DNA of 64,000 nucleotides from the NCBI RefSeq assembly GCF_000378225.1, contig NZ_KB905141.1:385226-449225 (forward strand), read 5' to 3'. Positions 43,071 through 56,190 of this stretch are shown here, one piece after another. The notes below the pieces were generated by a model that saw only the letters and a program-made list of their open reading frames with translations, did no database searches and had not been told where the DNA came from. Every line of letters starts with the position of its first letter. Positions within the stretch are counted from its first letter, which is position 1. The DNA is from Methylophilus methylotrophus DSM 46235 = ATCC 53528 (lineage in GTDB: Bacteria; Pseudomonadota; Gammaproteobacteria; Burkholderiales; Methylophilaceae). The position numbers were made by a program, and so were the translations under genes.

Positions 43071-45006
43071 GAGGTTCCTCCTCTACTTCAGGCGCATTAA
43101 TCACAGTGCTGTCCGGCGCTGGTGCTGTGCTGGGGTCAACGGTAGGATCAACAGGTACTTTACCCAGCAGGTAGTAATCCATGGCTTTGCGTGCAATTGG
43201 ACCAGCTGTCGAACCGCCATGGCTACCGTTTTCCACAATCACTGCGATAGCAATTTTGGGGTCTTCCGCCGGTGCGTAAGCGATAAACCAGGCATGGTCG
43301 CGGTGACGTTCTGCAATCAGTTTTTCGTTATATTTCTCGTTCTGTTTGATACCCACCACTTGTGCTGTCCCGGTTTTGGCCGCAATGTCATAGCCTGCAT
43401 TGGCCCCGACAGCTGCTGCTGTCCCGCCGGGCCGCGTAACGTCCATCATGCCCAGCTTGACGATTTCCAGATTCTCCGCGTTCAGGGTGAGCTGGTCTGC
43501 AGTCGTGTGTGGCAGCATTTTTACCTGGTTGGTTTTGGCATCGACGATAGCGTTGACCAGATGCGGGCGGATAGCCTTGCCGTTATTGGCCAGCGTCGCC
43601 GTCGCATAAGCCAATTGCATGGGCGTGACCAGGGTGTATCCCTGGCCGATACCGACAATCACGGTTTCGCCCATATACCATGGTTGCTTGAAGCGTTTTT
43701 GCTTCCAGGCGGGGGTAGGCAGTAAGCCGGATAACTCGCCCTGAATATCGATATTAGTTTTTTCGCCAAAACCAAAGTGGCGTACAAAGTCAGTCAGGCG
43801 CTCGATCCCCAGCTCAACCGCCAGGCCGTAGAAAAACGTATCACAAGAGACGGTGATGGCTTTGCGCATATCGACGGCACCATGGCCGGAAGGCTTCCAG
43901 TCGCGGTAACGGTGGCGGCTATTAGGCAGCATGAAATAACCGGGGTCGCTGATGGTAAAGGGCGGCTGGCGTTTACCTGATTCCAGTCCGGCCAATGCGA
44001 CAAACGGCTTGAAGGTAGAGCCAGGCGGATAGATGCCCTTGAGTGAGCGGTTAATCAGGGGTTTGTCAGGCGAGTTATTCAGGTTGTTCCAGTTGTCGTA
44101 ATCAATGCCATCCACAAACAGGTTGGCATCGAATGAGGGCATGCTCACCATGGCCAATACTTCACCGGTTTTCGGTTGAATGGCGACCAGTGCGCCACGG
44201 CGTCCGGCAAATTCATGCTCAACGATTTCCTGCAACTTGGCATCCATGGAGAGCACAATATTGTTGCCGGAAGTGGGTGAGGCGCTTGAAAGCACACGCA
44301 CGGCGCGGCCATCGGCATCAATCTCCACCTGTTGGAAACCGGTGATGCCATGTAACTCAGCTTCGTAGGCCTGCTCTACACCAGATTTGCCAATGTGCTC
44401 AGTGCCTTTGTAGTTGGAGAGCTGGTTGTTTTCCTTGAGCTGCTTCAGATCATTTTCGTTGATGCGGCTGATGTAGCCTATGCCATGCGTCCCCAGCGTG
44501 CCATAGGGATAATGGCGGAATAGCCGCGACTTGAGCTCCACCCCGGGGAAGCGGAAGCGGTTGACGGCAAATTTTGCCGCTTCGTATTCATTGAGGTGGG
44601 TGCGGATGGGGATGCTTTCAAAAGTGTGGCTTTGTGCGCGGAGTTTTTTGAAGCGTTTTAAATCAGTGGCAGAGATTTCAACCAGCTCGCCCAGTTCGGC
44701 AATCGTATCCTGCAGGTCATCTGTTTTTGAAGGCGTGATTTCCAGCGTATAGACAAAAAAATTGTGTGCCAGAATAATACCGTTGCGGTCTGAGATGAGG
44801 CCGCGGTTTGGCGTAATCGGCACAATCGAAATCCGGTTGTTTTCTGCCAGCGTCTGGTAGTAATCGTAGCGGTAGACCTGAAGGAAGTAAAAACGACCCA
44901 GCAATGCAGAAAAAGCAGTGAGAACCAGTAATATCAGGAAAACCAGACGAACCCGGAACTTGTGCTGTTCGTTTAGATGGTTTTTGAGTTCGGTGCTATA
45001 CCCCAT
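43063..45006 (-). CDS. mrdA: Penicillin-binding protein 2
   Basis: 647 residues. Elongation transpeptidase. N-terminal membrane helix (17-38), PBP dimerisation domain, then transpeptidase motifs YPPGSTFKPF (SxxK), SCDTFFY (SxN-like SCD) and AAKTGTAQV (KTG). The C-terminal tail is acidic and Pro-rich. Partner of RodA. Confidence 0.96.
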   Translation of the reverse strand: MGYSTELKNHLNEQHKFRVRLVFLILLVLTAFSALLGRFYFLQVYRYDYYQTLAENNRISIVPITPNRGLISDRNGIILAHNFFVYTLEITPSKTDDLQDTIAELGELVEISATDLKRFKKLRAQSHTFESIPIRTHLNEYEAAKFAVNRFRFPGVELKSRLFRHYPYGTLGTHGIGYISRINENDLKQLKENNQLSNYKGTEHIGKSGVEQAYEAELHGITGFQQVEIDADGRAVRVLSSASPTSGNNIVLSMDAKLQEIVEHEFAGRRGALVAIQPKTGEVLAMVSMPSFDANLFVDGIDYDNWNNLNNSPDKPLINRSLKGIYPPGSTFKPFVALAGLESGKRQPPFTISDPGYFMLPNSRHRYRDWKPSGHGAVDMRKAITVSCDTFFYGLAVELGIERLTDFVRHFGFGEKTNIDIQGELSGLLPTPAWKQKRFKQPWYMGETVIVGIGQGYTLVTPMQLAYATATLANNGKAIRPHLVNAIVDAKTNQVKMLPHTTADQLTLNAENLEIVKLGMMDVTRPGGTAAAVGANAGYDIAAKTGTAQVVGIKQNEKYNEKLIAERHRDHAWFIAYAPAEDPKIAIAVIVENGSHGGSTAGPIARKAMDYYLLGKVPVDPTVDPSTAPAPDSTVINAPEVEEEPHD

Positions 45007-45010
45007 GTGC

Positions 45011-45487
45011 TTATAACTTCTTTGGACGCGTCAGTTCGCCAAACCAGATAATCATGAATTGCCACAGTATCAGGTCGGAAATGACGGGCAGGCCATAAGT
45101 CCAGTCTGGTATTTCCCCGCCTGCAAACAATTTGAGCAGCAGAATCAGTGCACGCTGCACGCCAAACAGGAAAATGACGTATAAATAAAGTTGCCAGCGG
45201 TTGAACAACACTAGCCTACGCTGGTAAATCAGGCCCAGAAAAGCGGTGATGGCAAAGGTGAGCGCATGCTGGCCTAGCAAGCTGCCGGTAGAGAGATCCA
45301 CTAGCAAGCCGGCAAACCATACCCAGCCAATATTGCAGTGATAAGGTGCCTGCAATAGCCAGTAAATCATGATCACCAGCAAAAAATCTGGCCGGATGAT
45401 GATGCCGGAATTAGACCAAGGGTATAGCTGGAAGATCAGCCCCACCAGCATGGTAAACACGATAGTACTGAATTTGACCGGTTTCAT
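45011..45487 (-). CDS. mreD: Rod shape-determining protein MreD
   Basis: 158 residues with about five hydrophobic helices; RPDFLLVIMIYWLLQAP and NIGWVWFAGLLVDLSTGSLLGQHAL are the MreD blocks. Starts within the mreC stop (4-base overlap) and ends 4 bases before mrdA. Confidence 0.93.
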   Translation of the reverse strand: MKPVKFSTIVFTMLVGLIFQLYPWSNSGIIIRPDFLLVIMIYWLLQAPYHCNIGWVWFAGLLVDLSTGSLLGQHALTFAITAFLGLIYQRRLVLFNRWQLYLYVIFLFGVQRALILLLKLFAGGEIPDWTYGLPVISDLILWQFMIIWFGELTRPKKL

Positions 45488-46572
45488 GGATGCTCCGGCG
45501 CGACAGGCGCGGGGGTGTTCTCGGGTGTTAACCCTTGGCTGTTGGTGTTCGCTTCAGGTACGCCTGTGTCGAGCACTGGCGTTTCGGTAACCGGATGTGG
45601 ATCCACCGCAGCATTATTTTTTTGCAATACATCGACCACGGACTGATCAAGGTGCTGGGCATTATTGCGTGGCAAGAAAGGCCTGTTTTCGTTGGTTTGG
45701 TTAATCACCGGTGAATCTGGCACCTTGAGAATCAATACGTGTTTATGATTGTTTACACCAGCAATCGGGCGGCTGATGATTTTGGCAAAGGGGGAGTCTT
45801 GGCTTTGCTTGATCTGGGTCACCACAGCCACCGCCAGGCCGGCCGGATAGACGCCATCAATGCCGGAAGTCACCAGTTTGTCACCCACCTTGATATCCAC
45901 GCTTGTAGGCAAGTAAGGAATATCCAGTGTATTACGCTTGCCTTCGCCAAAGGCAATGGCCCGCAGTTGGTTCCGTTCGATCTGGATAGGGATGGATAAT
46001 TTTTTGTCAGTGATCAGCGTTACTTCGCTGGTGTATGGATAAACGCGGGTGATCTGGCCTACCACCCCTTGCTCATCAACCACCGCCTGGCCCGGCGTAA
46101 TCTGGTGACGACTCCCCCGGTTGAGAGTGATGATATTGCTGAAAGGGTCGCGCCCCATATGCATCACTTCACCCAAAGTGGCTTGTGGAATGATCGGTGC
46201 ATCTCCGGCCAGCAGGGTGCGCAAATGTGCGTTCTCGGCATCGACTGTCGCCAGGCGTTGCAAGGCGGCGTGGTCTATCAGGGCTTGTTGTTTGAGTTTG
46301 AAATTATCCTGGATTAGCTGGTTATGCGAGCTGAAGTAGGTGTTGATGTTGCGGGCCCACTCATTGGGGGCGCTGGCAACCACCTCCAGTGGGTGTAATG
46401 CGGTACTGAACCATTGCCTGACCTGGCCGAGGTAATCGAACCGCGCATCGACGGCCATCATAACCAGAGACAGCGCGCAAAAAAACATCAGGCGTGGAAA
46501 AGGCTTGGGTCCCTGGATAAAAAAAGCCGGGGATTCCTGCGGGTCAAGCTGTTGGTGTATGCCTTTTAGCAT
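45484..46572 (-). CDS. mreC: Rod shape-determining protein MreC
   Basis: 362 residues. Membrane helix near 29-46, coiled coil (about 75-110), then the beta-barrel domains (GRDPFSNIITLNRGSRHQITPGQAVV, GVVGQITRVYP, VTSGIDGVYPAGLAVAVV). The C-terminal 60 residues are Pro/Asn-rich and disordered. Links MreB to the PBP2-RodA complex. Confidence 0.95.
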   Translation of the reverse strand: MLKGIHQQLDPQESPAFFIQGPKPFPRLMFFCALSLVMMAVDARFDYLGQVRQWFSTALHPLEVVASAPNEWARNINTYFSSHNQLIQDNFKLKQQALIDHAALQRLATVDAENAHLRTLLAGDAPIIPQATLGEVMHMGRDPFSNIITLNRGSRHQITPGQAVVDEQGVVGQITRVYPYTSEVTLITDKKLSIPIQIERNQLRAIAFGEGKRNTLDIPYLPTSVDIKVGDKLVTSGIDGVYPAGLAVAVVTQIKQSQDSPFAKIISRPIAGVNNHKHVLILKVPDSPVINQTNENRPFLPRNNAQHLDQSVVDVLQKNNAAVDPHPVTETPVLDTGVPEANTNSQGLTPENTPAPVAPEHP

Positions 46573-46601
46573 GATCGGGGATGCGCCAACGTTGCCCCGT
46601 A

Positions 46602-47648
<1,047 letters not shown>

Positions 47649-47705
47649 TTATCCTGTGAATATACTGATTTGGCGCTGCCCGCTGGGTGCGGCATAAAAT
47701 CAAGG

Positions 47706-47711
47706 TATAAT
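47706..47711 (+). promoter_or_regulatory. -10 box of gatCAB
   Basis: TATAAT, 61 bases before ATG 47772, in the mreB-gatC divergent region; no good -35 box at the right distance. Confidence 0.4.
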
Positions 47712-47771
47712 AGCGCAAAACGCACATGAATTTAAGATGTACTTTCAAAATCTTACAGACAATTAACCCAC

Positions 47772-48059
47772 ATGGCACTGAATCTTGACGATATCAAGCG
47801 CATCGCTCACCTGGCCCGTATCGAGGTCAGCGACAATGAGGCGCAAGAAACCCTGAACAAACTTTCCGGTATCCTCGGTTTGATCGAGCAAATGCAGGCA
47901 GTCGATACCACCGGTATCGAGCCAATGTCGCACTCGCAAGATGTGACGCAGCGTCTGCGTGAAGACGTGGTCACTGCCACCAATCAGCGCGAGCTGTTTC
48001 AATCGATTGCCCCGGCGACACAGGATGGCTTGTACCTGGTGCCAAAAGTCATTGAATAA
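47772..48059 (+). CDS. gatC: Asp/Glu-tRNA amidotransferase subunit C
   Basis: 95 residues. [21 protein letters not shown] at the start and [12 protein letters not shown] are GatC blocks. Stabilises the GatAB core that amidates mischarged Glu-tRNA(Gln) and Asp-tRNA(Asn). No clear ribosome site before the ATG. Confidence 0.95.
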   Translation: MALNLDDIKRIAHLARIEVSDNEAQETLNKLSGILGLIEQMQAVDTTGIEPMSHSQDVTQRLREDVVTATNQRELFQSIAPATQDGLYLVPKVIE

Positions 48060-48108
48060 CAGCGTGTGCTCCAAGCGAAGTTCACGCCACTAACCTATAG
48101 ATACAGCT

Positions 48109-49599
48109 ATGATCAACAGCAGTCTTAAACAGCTGGGCCAGCAGTTGGCCAGCAAACAAGTTTCCAGTGTCGAGCTCACGCAAGCTTACTTGCAGCGTAT
48201 GGCACAGCTCAACCCGACCATCAATGCCTACGTCACCATAGATGAAGATAAAACTCTGGCGCAGGCCAAAGCAGCCGATACACGTATTGCGGCTGGTGAT
48301 TTCGGGCCGTTGACTGGTATCCCTTTGGCACAAAAAGATATTTTCTGTGCCAAGGGCTGGCGCACCACTTGCAGCTCGAAAATGCTGGAGACCTTTATTT
48401 CTCCGTATGATGCGCATGTGATCAGCCAATTTGATGCGGCGGGTGCGGTGAACCTGGGTAAAACCAATATGGATGAGTTCGCCATGGGTTCTTCCAACGA
48501 AACCAGTTATTTTGGCGGCGTGAAAAATCCGTGGGATTTTGACCGCGTGCCAGGCGGCAGCTCGGGCGGATCTGCGGCAGCCGTGGCAGCTCGCTTGTGT
48601 GCGGCGGCGACGGGTACCGATACTGGCGGTTCGATTCGCCAGCCTGCGTCCTTGTGCGGTTTTACCGGCCTCAAACCTACTTACGGCCTGGTGTCGCGTT
48701 ACGGCATGATTGCATTTGCATCATCACTCGACCAAGCCGGGCCCATGGCCAAGTCTGCCGAAGACTGTGCCTTGATGCTGAATGTCATGGCCGGTTTTGA
48801 CGAGCGTGATTCCACCAGTGTGAACCGCCAAAAAGAAGACTACACGCGTGGCCTGACCAGCATGACTGGCGACCAGCCGCTCAAAGGTCTGCGTATCGGG
48901 TTGCCTAAAGAGTACTTTGCCGAAGGCCTGAATGCCGACGTAGCCAAAGTCATTGAAACCGCAATTGCAGAATACAAAAAATTGGGCGCTGAGATTGTGG
49001 AAGTCAGCTTGCCTAACAATAATCTGTCGATTCCAGTGTATTACGTGCTGGCGCCAGCCGAGGCTTCGAGCAACCTGTCACGTTACGATGGCGTGCGCTA
49101 TGGCCACCGTGCGGCTGAGTACAATGACCTGCTTGAAATGTATATGAAATCACGTGCCGAAGGGTTTGGTGCCGAGGTCAAGCGCCGTATCCTGATCGGC
49201 ACTTATGTGTTGAGCGCGGGGTATTACGACGCCTACTACCTCAAGGCACAAAAAATTCGTCGCCTGATCGCGCAAGACTTTGTCGAAGCCTTTAAGCACT
49301 GTGATGTGATCATGGGGCCGGCTGCACCTTCCACCGCTTTTAAGGCTGGCGAAAAGACCAGTGACCCGGTTGCGATGTATCTGGAAGATTTGTACACCAT
49401 TGCCGTCAACCTGGCTGGTTTGCCAGGCATGAGTATCCCGGCAGGGTTTGCGACCAGTAGCGAAGGCAAGGCATTGCCAGTCGGTTTGCAGATTATTGGT
49501 AATTATTTTGATGAGGCGCGCATGCTTAATGTCGGACATGCCTATCAACAAGTGACAGACTGGCATACACGCATGCCAGCCGGTTTGGAGAACATCTAA
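48109..49599 (+). CDS. gatA: Asp/Glu-tRNA amidotransferase subunit A
   Basis: 496 residues. Amidase that releases ammonia from glutamine. Ser-cisSer-Lys triad: [13 protein letters not shown] (Lys), [15 protein letters not shown] (cis-Ser) and [14 protein letters not shown] (Ser). 49 bases after gatC. Confidence 0.96.
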   Translation: MINSSLKQLGQQLASKQVSSVELTQAYLQRMAQLNPTINAYVTIDEDKTLAQAKAADTRIAAGDFGPLTGIPLAQKDIFCAKGWRTTCSSKMLETFISPYDAHVISQFDAAGAVNLGKTNMDEFAMGSSNETSYFGGVKNPWDFDRVPGGSSGGSAAAVAARLCAAATGTDTGGSIRQPASLCGFTGLKPTYGLVSRYGMIAFASSLDQAGPMAKSAEDCALMLNVMAGFDERDSTSVNRQKEDYTRGLTSMTGDQPLKGLRIGLPKEYFAEGLNADVAKVIETAIAEYKKLGAEIVEVSLPNNNLSIPVYYVLAPAEASSNLSRYDGVRYGHRAAEYNDLLEMYMKSRAEGFGAEVKRRILIGTYVLSAGYYDAYYLKAQKIRRLIAQDFVEAFKHCDVIMGPAAPSTAFKAGEKTSDPVAMYLEDLYTIAVNLAGLPGMSIPAGFATSSEGKALPVGLQIIGNYFDEARMLNVGHAYQQVTDWHTRMPAGLENI

Positions 49600-49600
49600 C

Positions 49601-51046
49601 ATGCAGTGGGAAGTCGTGATCGGGTTGGAAACCCACGTACAGTTACAAACCAAGTCCAAGCAGTTCAGTGGTGCTTCTACGACCTATGGTGCTGAGCCAA
49701 ACACCCAGGCTTGCGAAGTGAGTATCGCCTTACCTGGCGTATTGCCTGTGCTCAACAAAAAAGCGGTCGAATGCGCCATCAAGTTTGGCCTGGCGATTGA
49801 TGCCGAGATGGCACCGCGCAGTGTGTTCTCCCGTAAGAATTACTTTTATCCTGATTTGCCCAAAGGTTACCAGATCAGCCAGTTTGAGCTACCTGTGGTG
49901 GGTAAAGGCCAAATCACGATACAAGTGCCAGCAGGTAAAAATACCCAAGCCTACGAAAAAGTCATCAATATTACCCGTGCCCATCTCGAAGAAGATGCAG
50001 GTAAATCGGTGCATGGTGCCGTTGAGGGCATGTCCGGCATTGATTTGAACCGTGCTGGTACGCCACTGCTGGAAATTGTGACCGAACCCGACATGCGTAG
50101 CGCGGCTGAAGCTGTGGCTTACGCCAAAAAACTGCACGAACTGGTGCAGTGGATAGGCATTTGCGATGGCAACATGCAGGAAGGTTCTTTCCGCTGTGAT
50201 GTGAACGTCTCCGTGCGTCCGAAAGGCACAGAGAAGTTTGGCACGCGCCGTGAGATCAAAAACCTCAACTCGTTCAAGTTCATGCAACAAGCCATCGAGT
50301 ACGAAACCCAGTGGCAAATTGAAACGCTGGAAGATGGTGGCACAATCCAGCAGGCAACGGTGCTGTTTAATCCGGATACCGGTGAAACGCGTGCCATGCG
50401 AACCAAGGAAGAGGCCAATGATTACCGGTACTTCCCTGATCCTGATTTGCTGCCCTTAGAAGTGACAGAAGCTGACAAGGCGCGAGTAAAGGCTGAGATG
50501 CCGGAATTGCCACAAGCTTTGCAGGCGCGTTTGATTAGTGAGTACCAACTCTCCAGTTATGATGCCAGCACGCTGACATCCTCACGTAGCCTGGCGGATT
50601 ATTTTGTATCGTTAGTCAATGCGGGTGCCGAGCCAAAACAAGCCGCCAACTGGGTAATGGGTGCGTTGTCGGCAAAACTCAACGCTGAAGAAAGAACCAT
50701 CGTTGATAGTCCAGTGACTGCTGTGCAATTAGCAGCCTTGCTCAAACGCATTGCCGATAACACTATTTCTAATAATGCCGCCAAGCAGGTGTTTGAAGGC
50801 TTGTGGGCCGGTGAAGGCGAAGTCGACGCCATTATTGAAGCCAAAGGCCTCAAGCAAGTGTCAGATACTGGCGCCATTGAAGCGATTATCAATGAAGTGC
50901 TGGCGGCCAACCAAGCCATGGTTGATGAATACAAATCCGGTAAGGAAAAAGCGTTTAATGCCTTGGTAGGGCAGTGCATGAAAGCCAGCAAGGGTAAAGC
51001 CAATCCGGCCCAGGTCAATGAGACGCTTAAGAAAATGCTTGGTTAA
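49601..51046 (+). CDS. gatB: Asp/Glu-tRNA amidotransferase subunit B
   Basis: 481 residues. [49 protein letters not shown] and [16 protein letters not shown], with the C-terminal tRNA-binding YqeY-like tail. Starts one base after the gatA stop. Confidence 0.97.
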   Translation: MQWEVVIGLETHVQLQTKSKQFSGASTTYGAEPNTQACEVSIALPGVLPVLNKKAVECAIKFGLAIDAEMAPRSVFSRKNYFYPDLPKGYQISQFELPVVGKGQITIQVPAGKNTQAYEKVINITRAHLEEDAGKSVHGAVEGMSGIDLNRAGTPLLEIVTEPDMRSAAEAVAYAKKLHELVQWIGICDGNMQEGSFRCDVNVSVRPKGTEKFGTRREIKNLNSFKFMQQAIEYETQWQIETLEDGGTIQQATVLFNPDTGETRAMRTKEEANDYRYFPDPDLLPLEVTEADKARVKAEMPELPQALQARLISEYQLSSYDASTLTSSRSLADYFVSLVNAGAEPKQAANWVMGALSAKLNAEERTIVDSPVTAVQLAALLKRIADNTISNNAAKQVFEGLWAGEGEVDAIIEAKGLKQVSDTGAIEAIINEVLAANQAMVDEYKSGKEKAFNALVGQCMKASKGKANPAQVNETLKKMLG

Positions 51047-51070
51047 CTTTTGAGTGATACGACTTTCCTC

Positions 51071-51104
51071 ATTAAAAAACCCCGCAATAGCGGGGTTTTT
51101 TAAT
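51071..51104. terminator. Bidirectional intrinsic terminator after gatB
   Basis: ATTAAAAAACCCCG, loop CAATAG, CGGGGTTTTTTAAT: perfect 14-bp stem with A and T runs, serving gatB and the convergent membrane-protein gene. Confidence 0.95.
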
Positions 51105-51124
51105 GGCAACTGATTGACCGCTAC

Positions 51125-51532
51125 TTAATGACACAATGCGTGGCAAAGCAGTTGATAGCAAATTGTCAGGAAGCCTACGGTTGTAATGACAAAACTCAAT
51201 GCAGAAAAGACTCTCCACTTGGTTTTGCTCCAGAAGTCTGTGTCAAAGGCAGCGATGGTAAAAATGGTCGGGTTGGTAAAACCGCCAACGGCAACACAGA
51301 CACAGGCGAAATAGTGCAATTCCACCCCCGCTGCCTTGGCCGCACCAAAAAATCCCAGGTTAAATAATGCCATCAAGGCATAGTCGACGTGGGCGCGTAT
51401 CATGGTTTTGTAGTCGACCAGAAAATCGCCATCGATCCCCTTGATGGGGAACCAGCGGGCAAACGTCATCAACCATGCTGACAAAATTAAGGCGGTGGCG
51501 CACGCAACTGCACCGATTAATAACACTTCCAT
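51125..51532 (-). CDS. Unknown four-helix membrane protein
   Basis: 135 residues; hydrophobic segments at about 3-24, 50-70, 76-92 and 108-130. Not recognised. The sequence FPIKGIDGDFLVDYKTMIRAHVDYALMALFNLG and a C-terminal CYQLLCHALCH with three Cys and two His are notable. AGGAGAG precedes the ATG. The promoter carries a consensus -35 and a perfect operator palindrome, so the gene is probably kept silent until an inducer releases a repressor not encoded in the window. Confidence 0.7.
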   Translation of the reverse strand: MEVLLIGAVACATALILSAWLMTFARWFPIKGIDGDFLVDYKTMIRAHVDYALMALFNLGFFGAAKAAGVELHYFACVCVAVGGFTNPTIFTIAAFDTDFWSKTKWRVFSALSFVITTVGFLTICYQLLCHALCH

Positions 51533-51593
51533 ATGATCTCTCCTGAGTTCCCGATTGAAATAATCCCGGTAGTTTTTATAGTCGGGTGGTGTG

Positions 51594-51621
51594 ATTGTAG
51601 ACAGATCTGTCTACTTGTCAA
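51594..51621 (-). promoter_or_regulatory. Strong promoter with an 18-bp palindrome in its spacer
   Basis: On the minus strand TTGACA (51621-51616), 16 bases, then TACAAT (51599-51594). GTAGACAGATCTGTCTAC (51597-51614), a perfect palindrome, fills the spacer and touches the -10. This is the usual placing of a TetR-type repressor site. The regulator is not adjacent. Confidence 0.8.
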
Positions 51622-51672
51622 GAGGAGGTCGTTTCTGCTTGCGTTATGAGGCGTTTTCCCGCACAATTCGTT

Positions 51673-53693
<2,021 letters not shown>

Positions 53694-53709
53694 TTTCTGG
53701 GCTTTTCAT

Positions 53710-53737
53710 AAAAACCGGCGTACTGCCGGTTTTTTTA
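53710..53737 (+). terminator. Intrinsic terminator of thiC
   Basis: AAAAACCGGC, loop GTACT, GCCGGTTTTT plus more T; 10-bp stem right after the thiC stop. Confidence 0.95.
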
Positions 53738-53847
53738 TTGCTTGCAAAGTGGTTATTTGATCTGCAAACCAGTGGTTTTTTCGTCAATTCTCAACAGGCA
53801 TCTCACGGTATATTGCACAGTCTATATCGCGGCTTGAGGCATCTATC

Positions 53848-55503
53848 ATGGCGGACAACCTGCAGAGCAGTATCGTACGAGATTTCAGGCAAACATTACT
53901 TTGGCCTATACAGTTGATGACTGATCACAGCAGCCTGAGTGCTGTGAATTATCCATGGCAAGTGCTCAAAGACACGCCCAATTCACCCTGGGTAGAAATA
54001 CAAGACGAGTTTTTGCAGGCCTCGCCGCATCTGAGTGAAACCCGGTATCAGGAATTTGTCACCTTTCTGCCGTTTGCGCAGCGATTTTTGTATGGAGAAG
54101 GCAAGCATGGACGCGAGGCGGGCGGGTATGGCGAATCGCCTATTCATATTTTCACGCGTACAGATATCAGCCAGGTACGCATGACCCTTCAAGGTGAGCG
54201 TGAACCCTTGATATTGCGCGTTTCCCACGTCGAGTTATATTTCTTTTTTGATATTGACGTCGCCATGCTGGCCTTTGAGGTGACGGGCAAAGAGTTACCC
54301 TTAAAGTCAGCCATGGAAGTTATGTACCGGCTGGGGCGTACCTATCCTAATTATTGGGATGATTCAGGTGAAGCCGGGCACTGTGCGCAACTGGTTGAAT
54401 GGCTGGATGGACAAGGACAGGTAATTGCGCGCTCTGATTATGAAGACAAAGCGCGCTACCTGGCGTTCGTTAAAGAGAATCATGTGCCTTGTGTGTCGTT
54501 GCATTGGCTGGCACTGTTACATCCATTGGTGCCGCATTACTCTGACCAGGCAGGTGAGCTGCGTTACCGTGAAATTGAATACCAGCGCATGCCGCTCATG
54601 GCTTACCTGTCGTTTGATGATGTGAGTCAGCTCAGTCGTGGTGACCTTATCCGCCTGGGCCTGGTGTGCCAGCCCTGGCATTCGGAAACCCTGCCATTTA
54701 CCGAACAGTTTTTGCAGGCATTCGAAAAAAATAATTGTTATGACCGTTATTGGGATGAAGCCCGCCAGGATCCGTGGAGTACCACGCGCATCATGTGTAC
54801 CGGGCAGAATTTTGTCGTGGTCGGCAGCCACCAGCACCGCGTGTTTACCAATGAGCGCACTGGCATCAAACGCCATTACCAGAACCAGTACTTTTTGCTG
54901 TTTTTGATTGCACATTTCCAGAAAGCGGCGTTGCTCATGCTGTCTGACCGCATGGTACAAGCCATCAGCCGATTGAATATCCAGAGTGAAGATTCGGTGA
55001 AAGTTTTCCGCAGCCGTATCCGTAATGCCACAGCCGTGTTTTTACGCTTTACCCACCGCTACTGGTTTGAAAACGTTTCAGACCAGGCGGTAGCGAAAGA
55101 CCTGTTTACACTCATGCTCAGGCAACTGGATTCCGTCAGCCTGTTTGAAAAAACACGCCGCCGTATTATGGATATGGCGGAATATCTTGAGGGCGAAGAA
55201 ATCAAGCGTCAGGCCGATACCGTCGTTCGCCTGACGGTGGTCACCATTCTGGGGCTCATTGGTACCATGACCAGTGGCCTGTTGGGTATGAACCTGATTG
55301 ACTTGACACAAGCGAGCCTGCTGGAAAAATTGGCCTACTTTTCAATCGTCTTTATTCCAGTCAGCCTGCTGACTTTTTACACGGTCATCAAATCCAGAAG
55401 ACTTTCACTGTTCCTCGATGCACTTTCTAATGAAGGGGCTGGGCTGGGTTACAAATTATCCAAACTGCGCAGTGTCTGGGTGGGAAGACTTGATGATCAC
55501 TAA
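53848..55503 (+). CDS. Divergent CorA-like membrane protein
   Basis: 551 residues, much longer than E. coli CorA (316). Cytoplasmic N-terminal 460 residues end in a long helical region, then two membrane helices (VVRLTVVTILGLIGTMTSGLL and LAYFSIVFIPVSLLTFYTVI). GMN directly after the first helix is the CorA gating signature, so a Mg2+ or other divalent cation channel is likely. The N-terminal domain, with FFFDIDVAMLAF and YWDDSGEAGHC, is not the standard CorA one. No ribosome site is clear before ATG 53848. Confidence 0.75.
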   Translation: MADNLQSSIVRDFRQTLLWPIQLMTDHSSLSAVNYPWQVLKDTPNSPWVEIQDEFLQASPHLSETRYQEFVTFLPFAQRFLYGEGKHGREAGGYGESPIHIFTRTDISQVRMTLQGEREPLILRVSHVELYFFFDIDVAMLAFEVTGKELPLKSAMEVMYRLGRTYPNYWDDSGEAGHCAQLVEWLDGQGQVIARSDYEDKARYLAFVKENHVPCVSLHWLALLHPLVPHYSDQAGELRYREIEYQRMPLMAYLSFDDVSQLSRGDLIRLGLVCQPWHSETLPFTEQFLQAFEKNNCYDRYWDEARQDPWSTTRIMCTGQNFVVVGSHQHRVFTNERTGIKRHYQNQYFLLFLIAHFQKAALLMLSDRMVQAISRLNIQSEDSVKVFRSRIRNATAVFLRFTHRYWFENVSDQAVAKDLFTLMLRQLDSVSLFEKTRRRIMDMAEYLEGEEIKRQADTVVRLTVVTILGLIGTMTSGLLGMNLIDLTQASLLEKLAYFSIVFIPVSLLTFYTVIKSRRLSLFLDALSNEGAGLGYKLSKLRSVWVGRLDDH

Positions 55504-55608
55504 ACCGGTAGTTTGGAGATCCAAACACTTGTTAAAAAATGAATCTTTGTGACGGGCTTCTATCCAATTTTGACACGCTAATACTGGCAATATTGATAGG
55601 AGAACACT

Positions 55609-56124
55609 ATGAGACGCAGGCTCTATTTTGTTTTACCCAATATTAGAAGCGCACAGGCAATGATGAACGAACTATTGCTGGAAAGGGTCGAAGAAGGCCA
55701 TATTCACTTCCATGCTAAAAACGAGCAGCTGTTAGGCAATCTTCCCAAGGCGAATGCCGTAGAAAAATCGGATGTCGTGTATAGCGCATTGGCAGGCTTT
55801 GTGTTTGGTGCGGTGTTTGGTTTGCTGGGTGGTTTGCTGGCCTATATGGTACCCTGGTGGTTTGGCGAAGTGACGTTAATGGTGATTCCTTATTGCATGG
55901 TGCTGGGTGCGCTTTCTTGTACAGCCTGGGCTGCAGCAGTCGCGACTGCCGCCCCTAGTTATCGCCTCAAATCATATCAATCCCAACTTGAGCAAGGCAG
56001 TATTTTAATGATTGTCTCGGTGCCATTGCGCAGGTTGGGTGAAGTACGCCATCGGCTCATGCAGCATCACCCGGAAGCGATGTATAGTGGCGTTTGGCCA
56101 GCAGAACACAAGCTTTTTCCCTAA
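55609..56124 (+). CDS. Unknown small membrane protein with glycine zipper
   Basis: 171 residues. A soluble N-terminus (YFVLPNIRSAQAMMNELLLERV) is followed by two helices; the first, ALAGFVFGAVFGLLGGLLAYMV, is rich in spaced glycines. The C-terminus resembles a small alpha/beta fold. Similar proteins are annotated as DUF1269-like or hypothetical; function unknown. AGGAG precedes ATG, and TTGACA (55570-55575) may be its -35 box. A 6-7 bp stem (55511-55526) lies between it and the CorA-like gene. Confidence 0.6.
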   Translation: MRRRLYFVLPNIRSAQAMMNELLLERVEEGHIHFHAKNEQLLGNLPKANAVEKSDVVYSALAGFVFGAVFGLLGGLLAYMVPWWFGEVTLMVIPYCMVLGALSCTAWAAAVATAAPSYRLKSYQSQLEQGSILMIVSVPLRRLGEVRHRLMQHHPEAMYSGVWPAEHKLFP

Positions 56125-56151
56125 GCGAGGTTTTCTCAGTGTATTCATGAG

Positions 56152-56172
56152 AGCCAGTCATGCTGGCTTTTT
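56152..56172. terminator. Terminator between convergent genes
   Basis: AGCCAG, loop TCATG, CTGGCT, TTTTT: a 6-bp stem and T run, 28 bases after the membrane-protein gene. Confidence 0.7.
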
Positions 56173-56190
56173 GTGAGGCGAGTTGGATGG

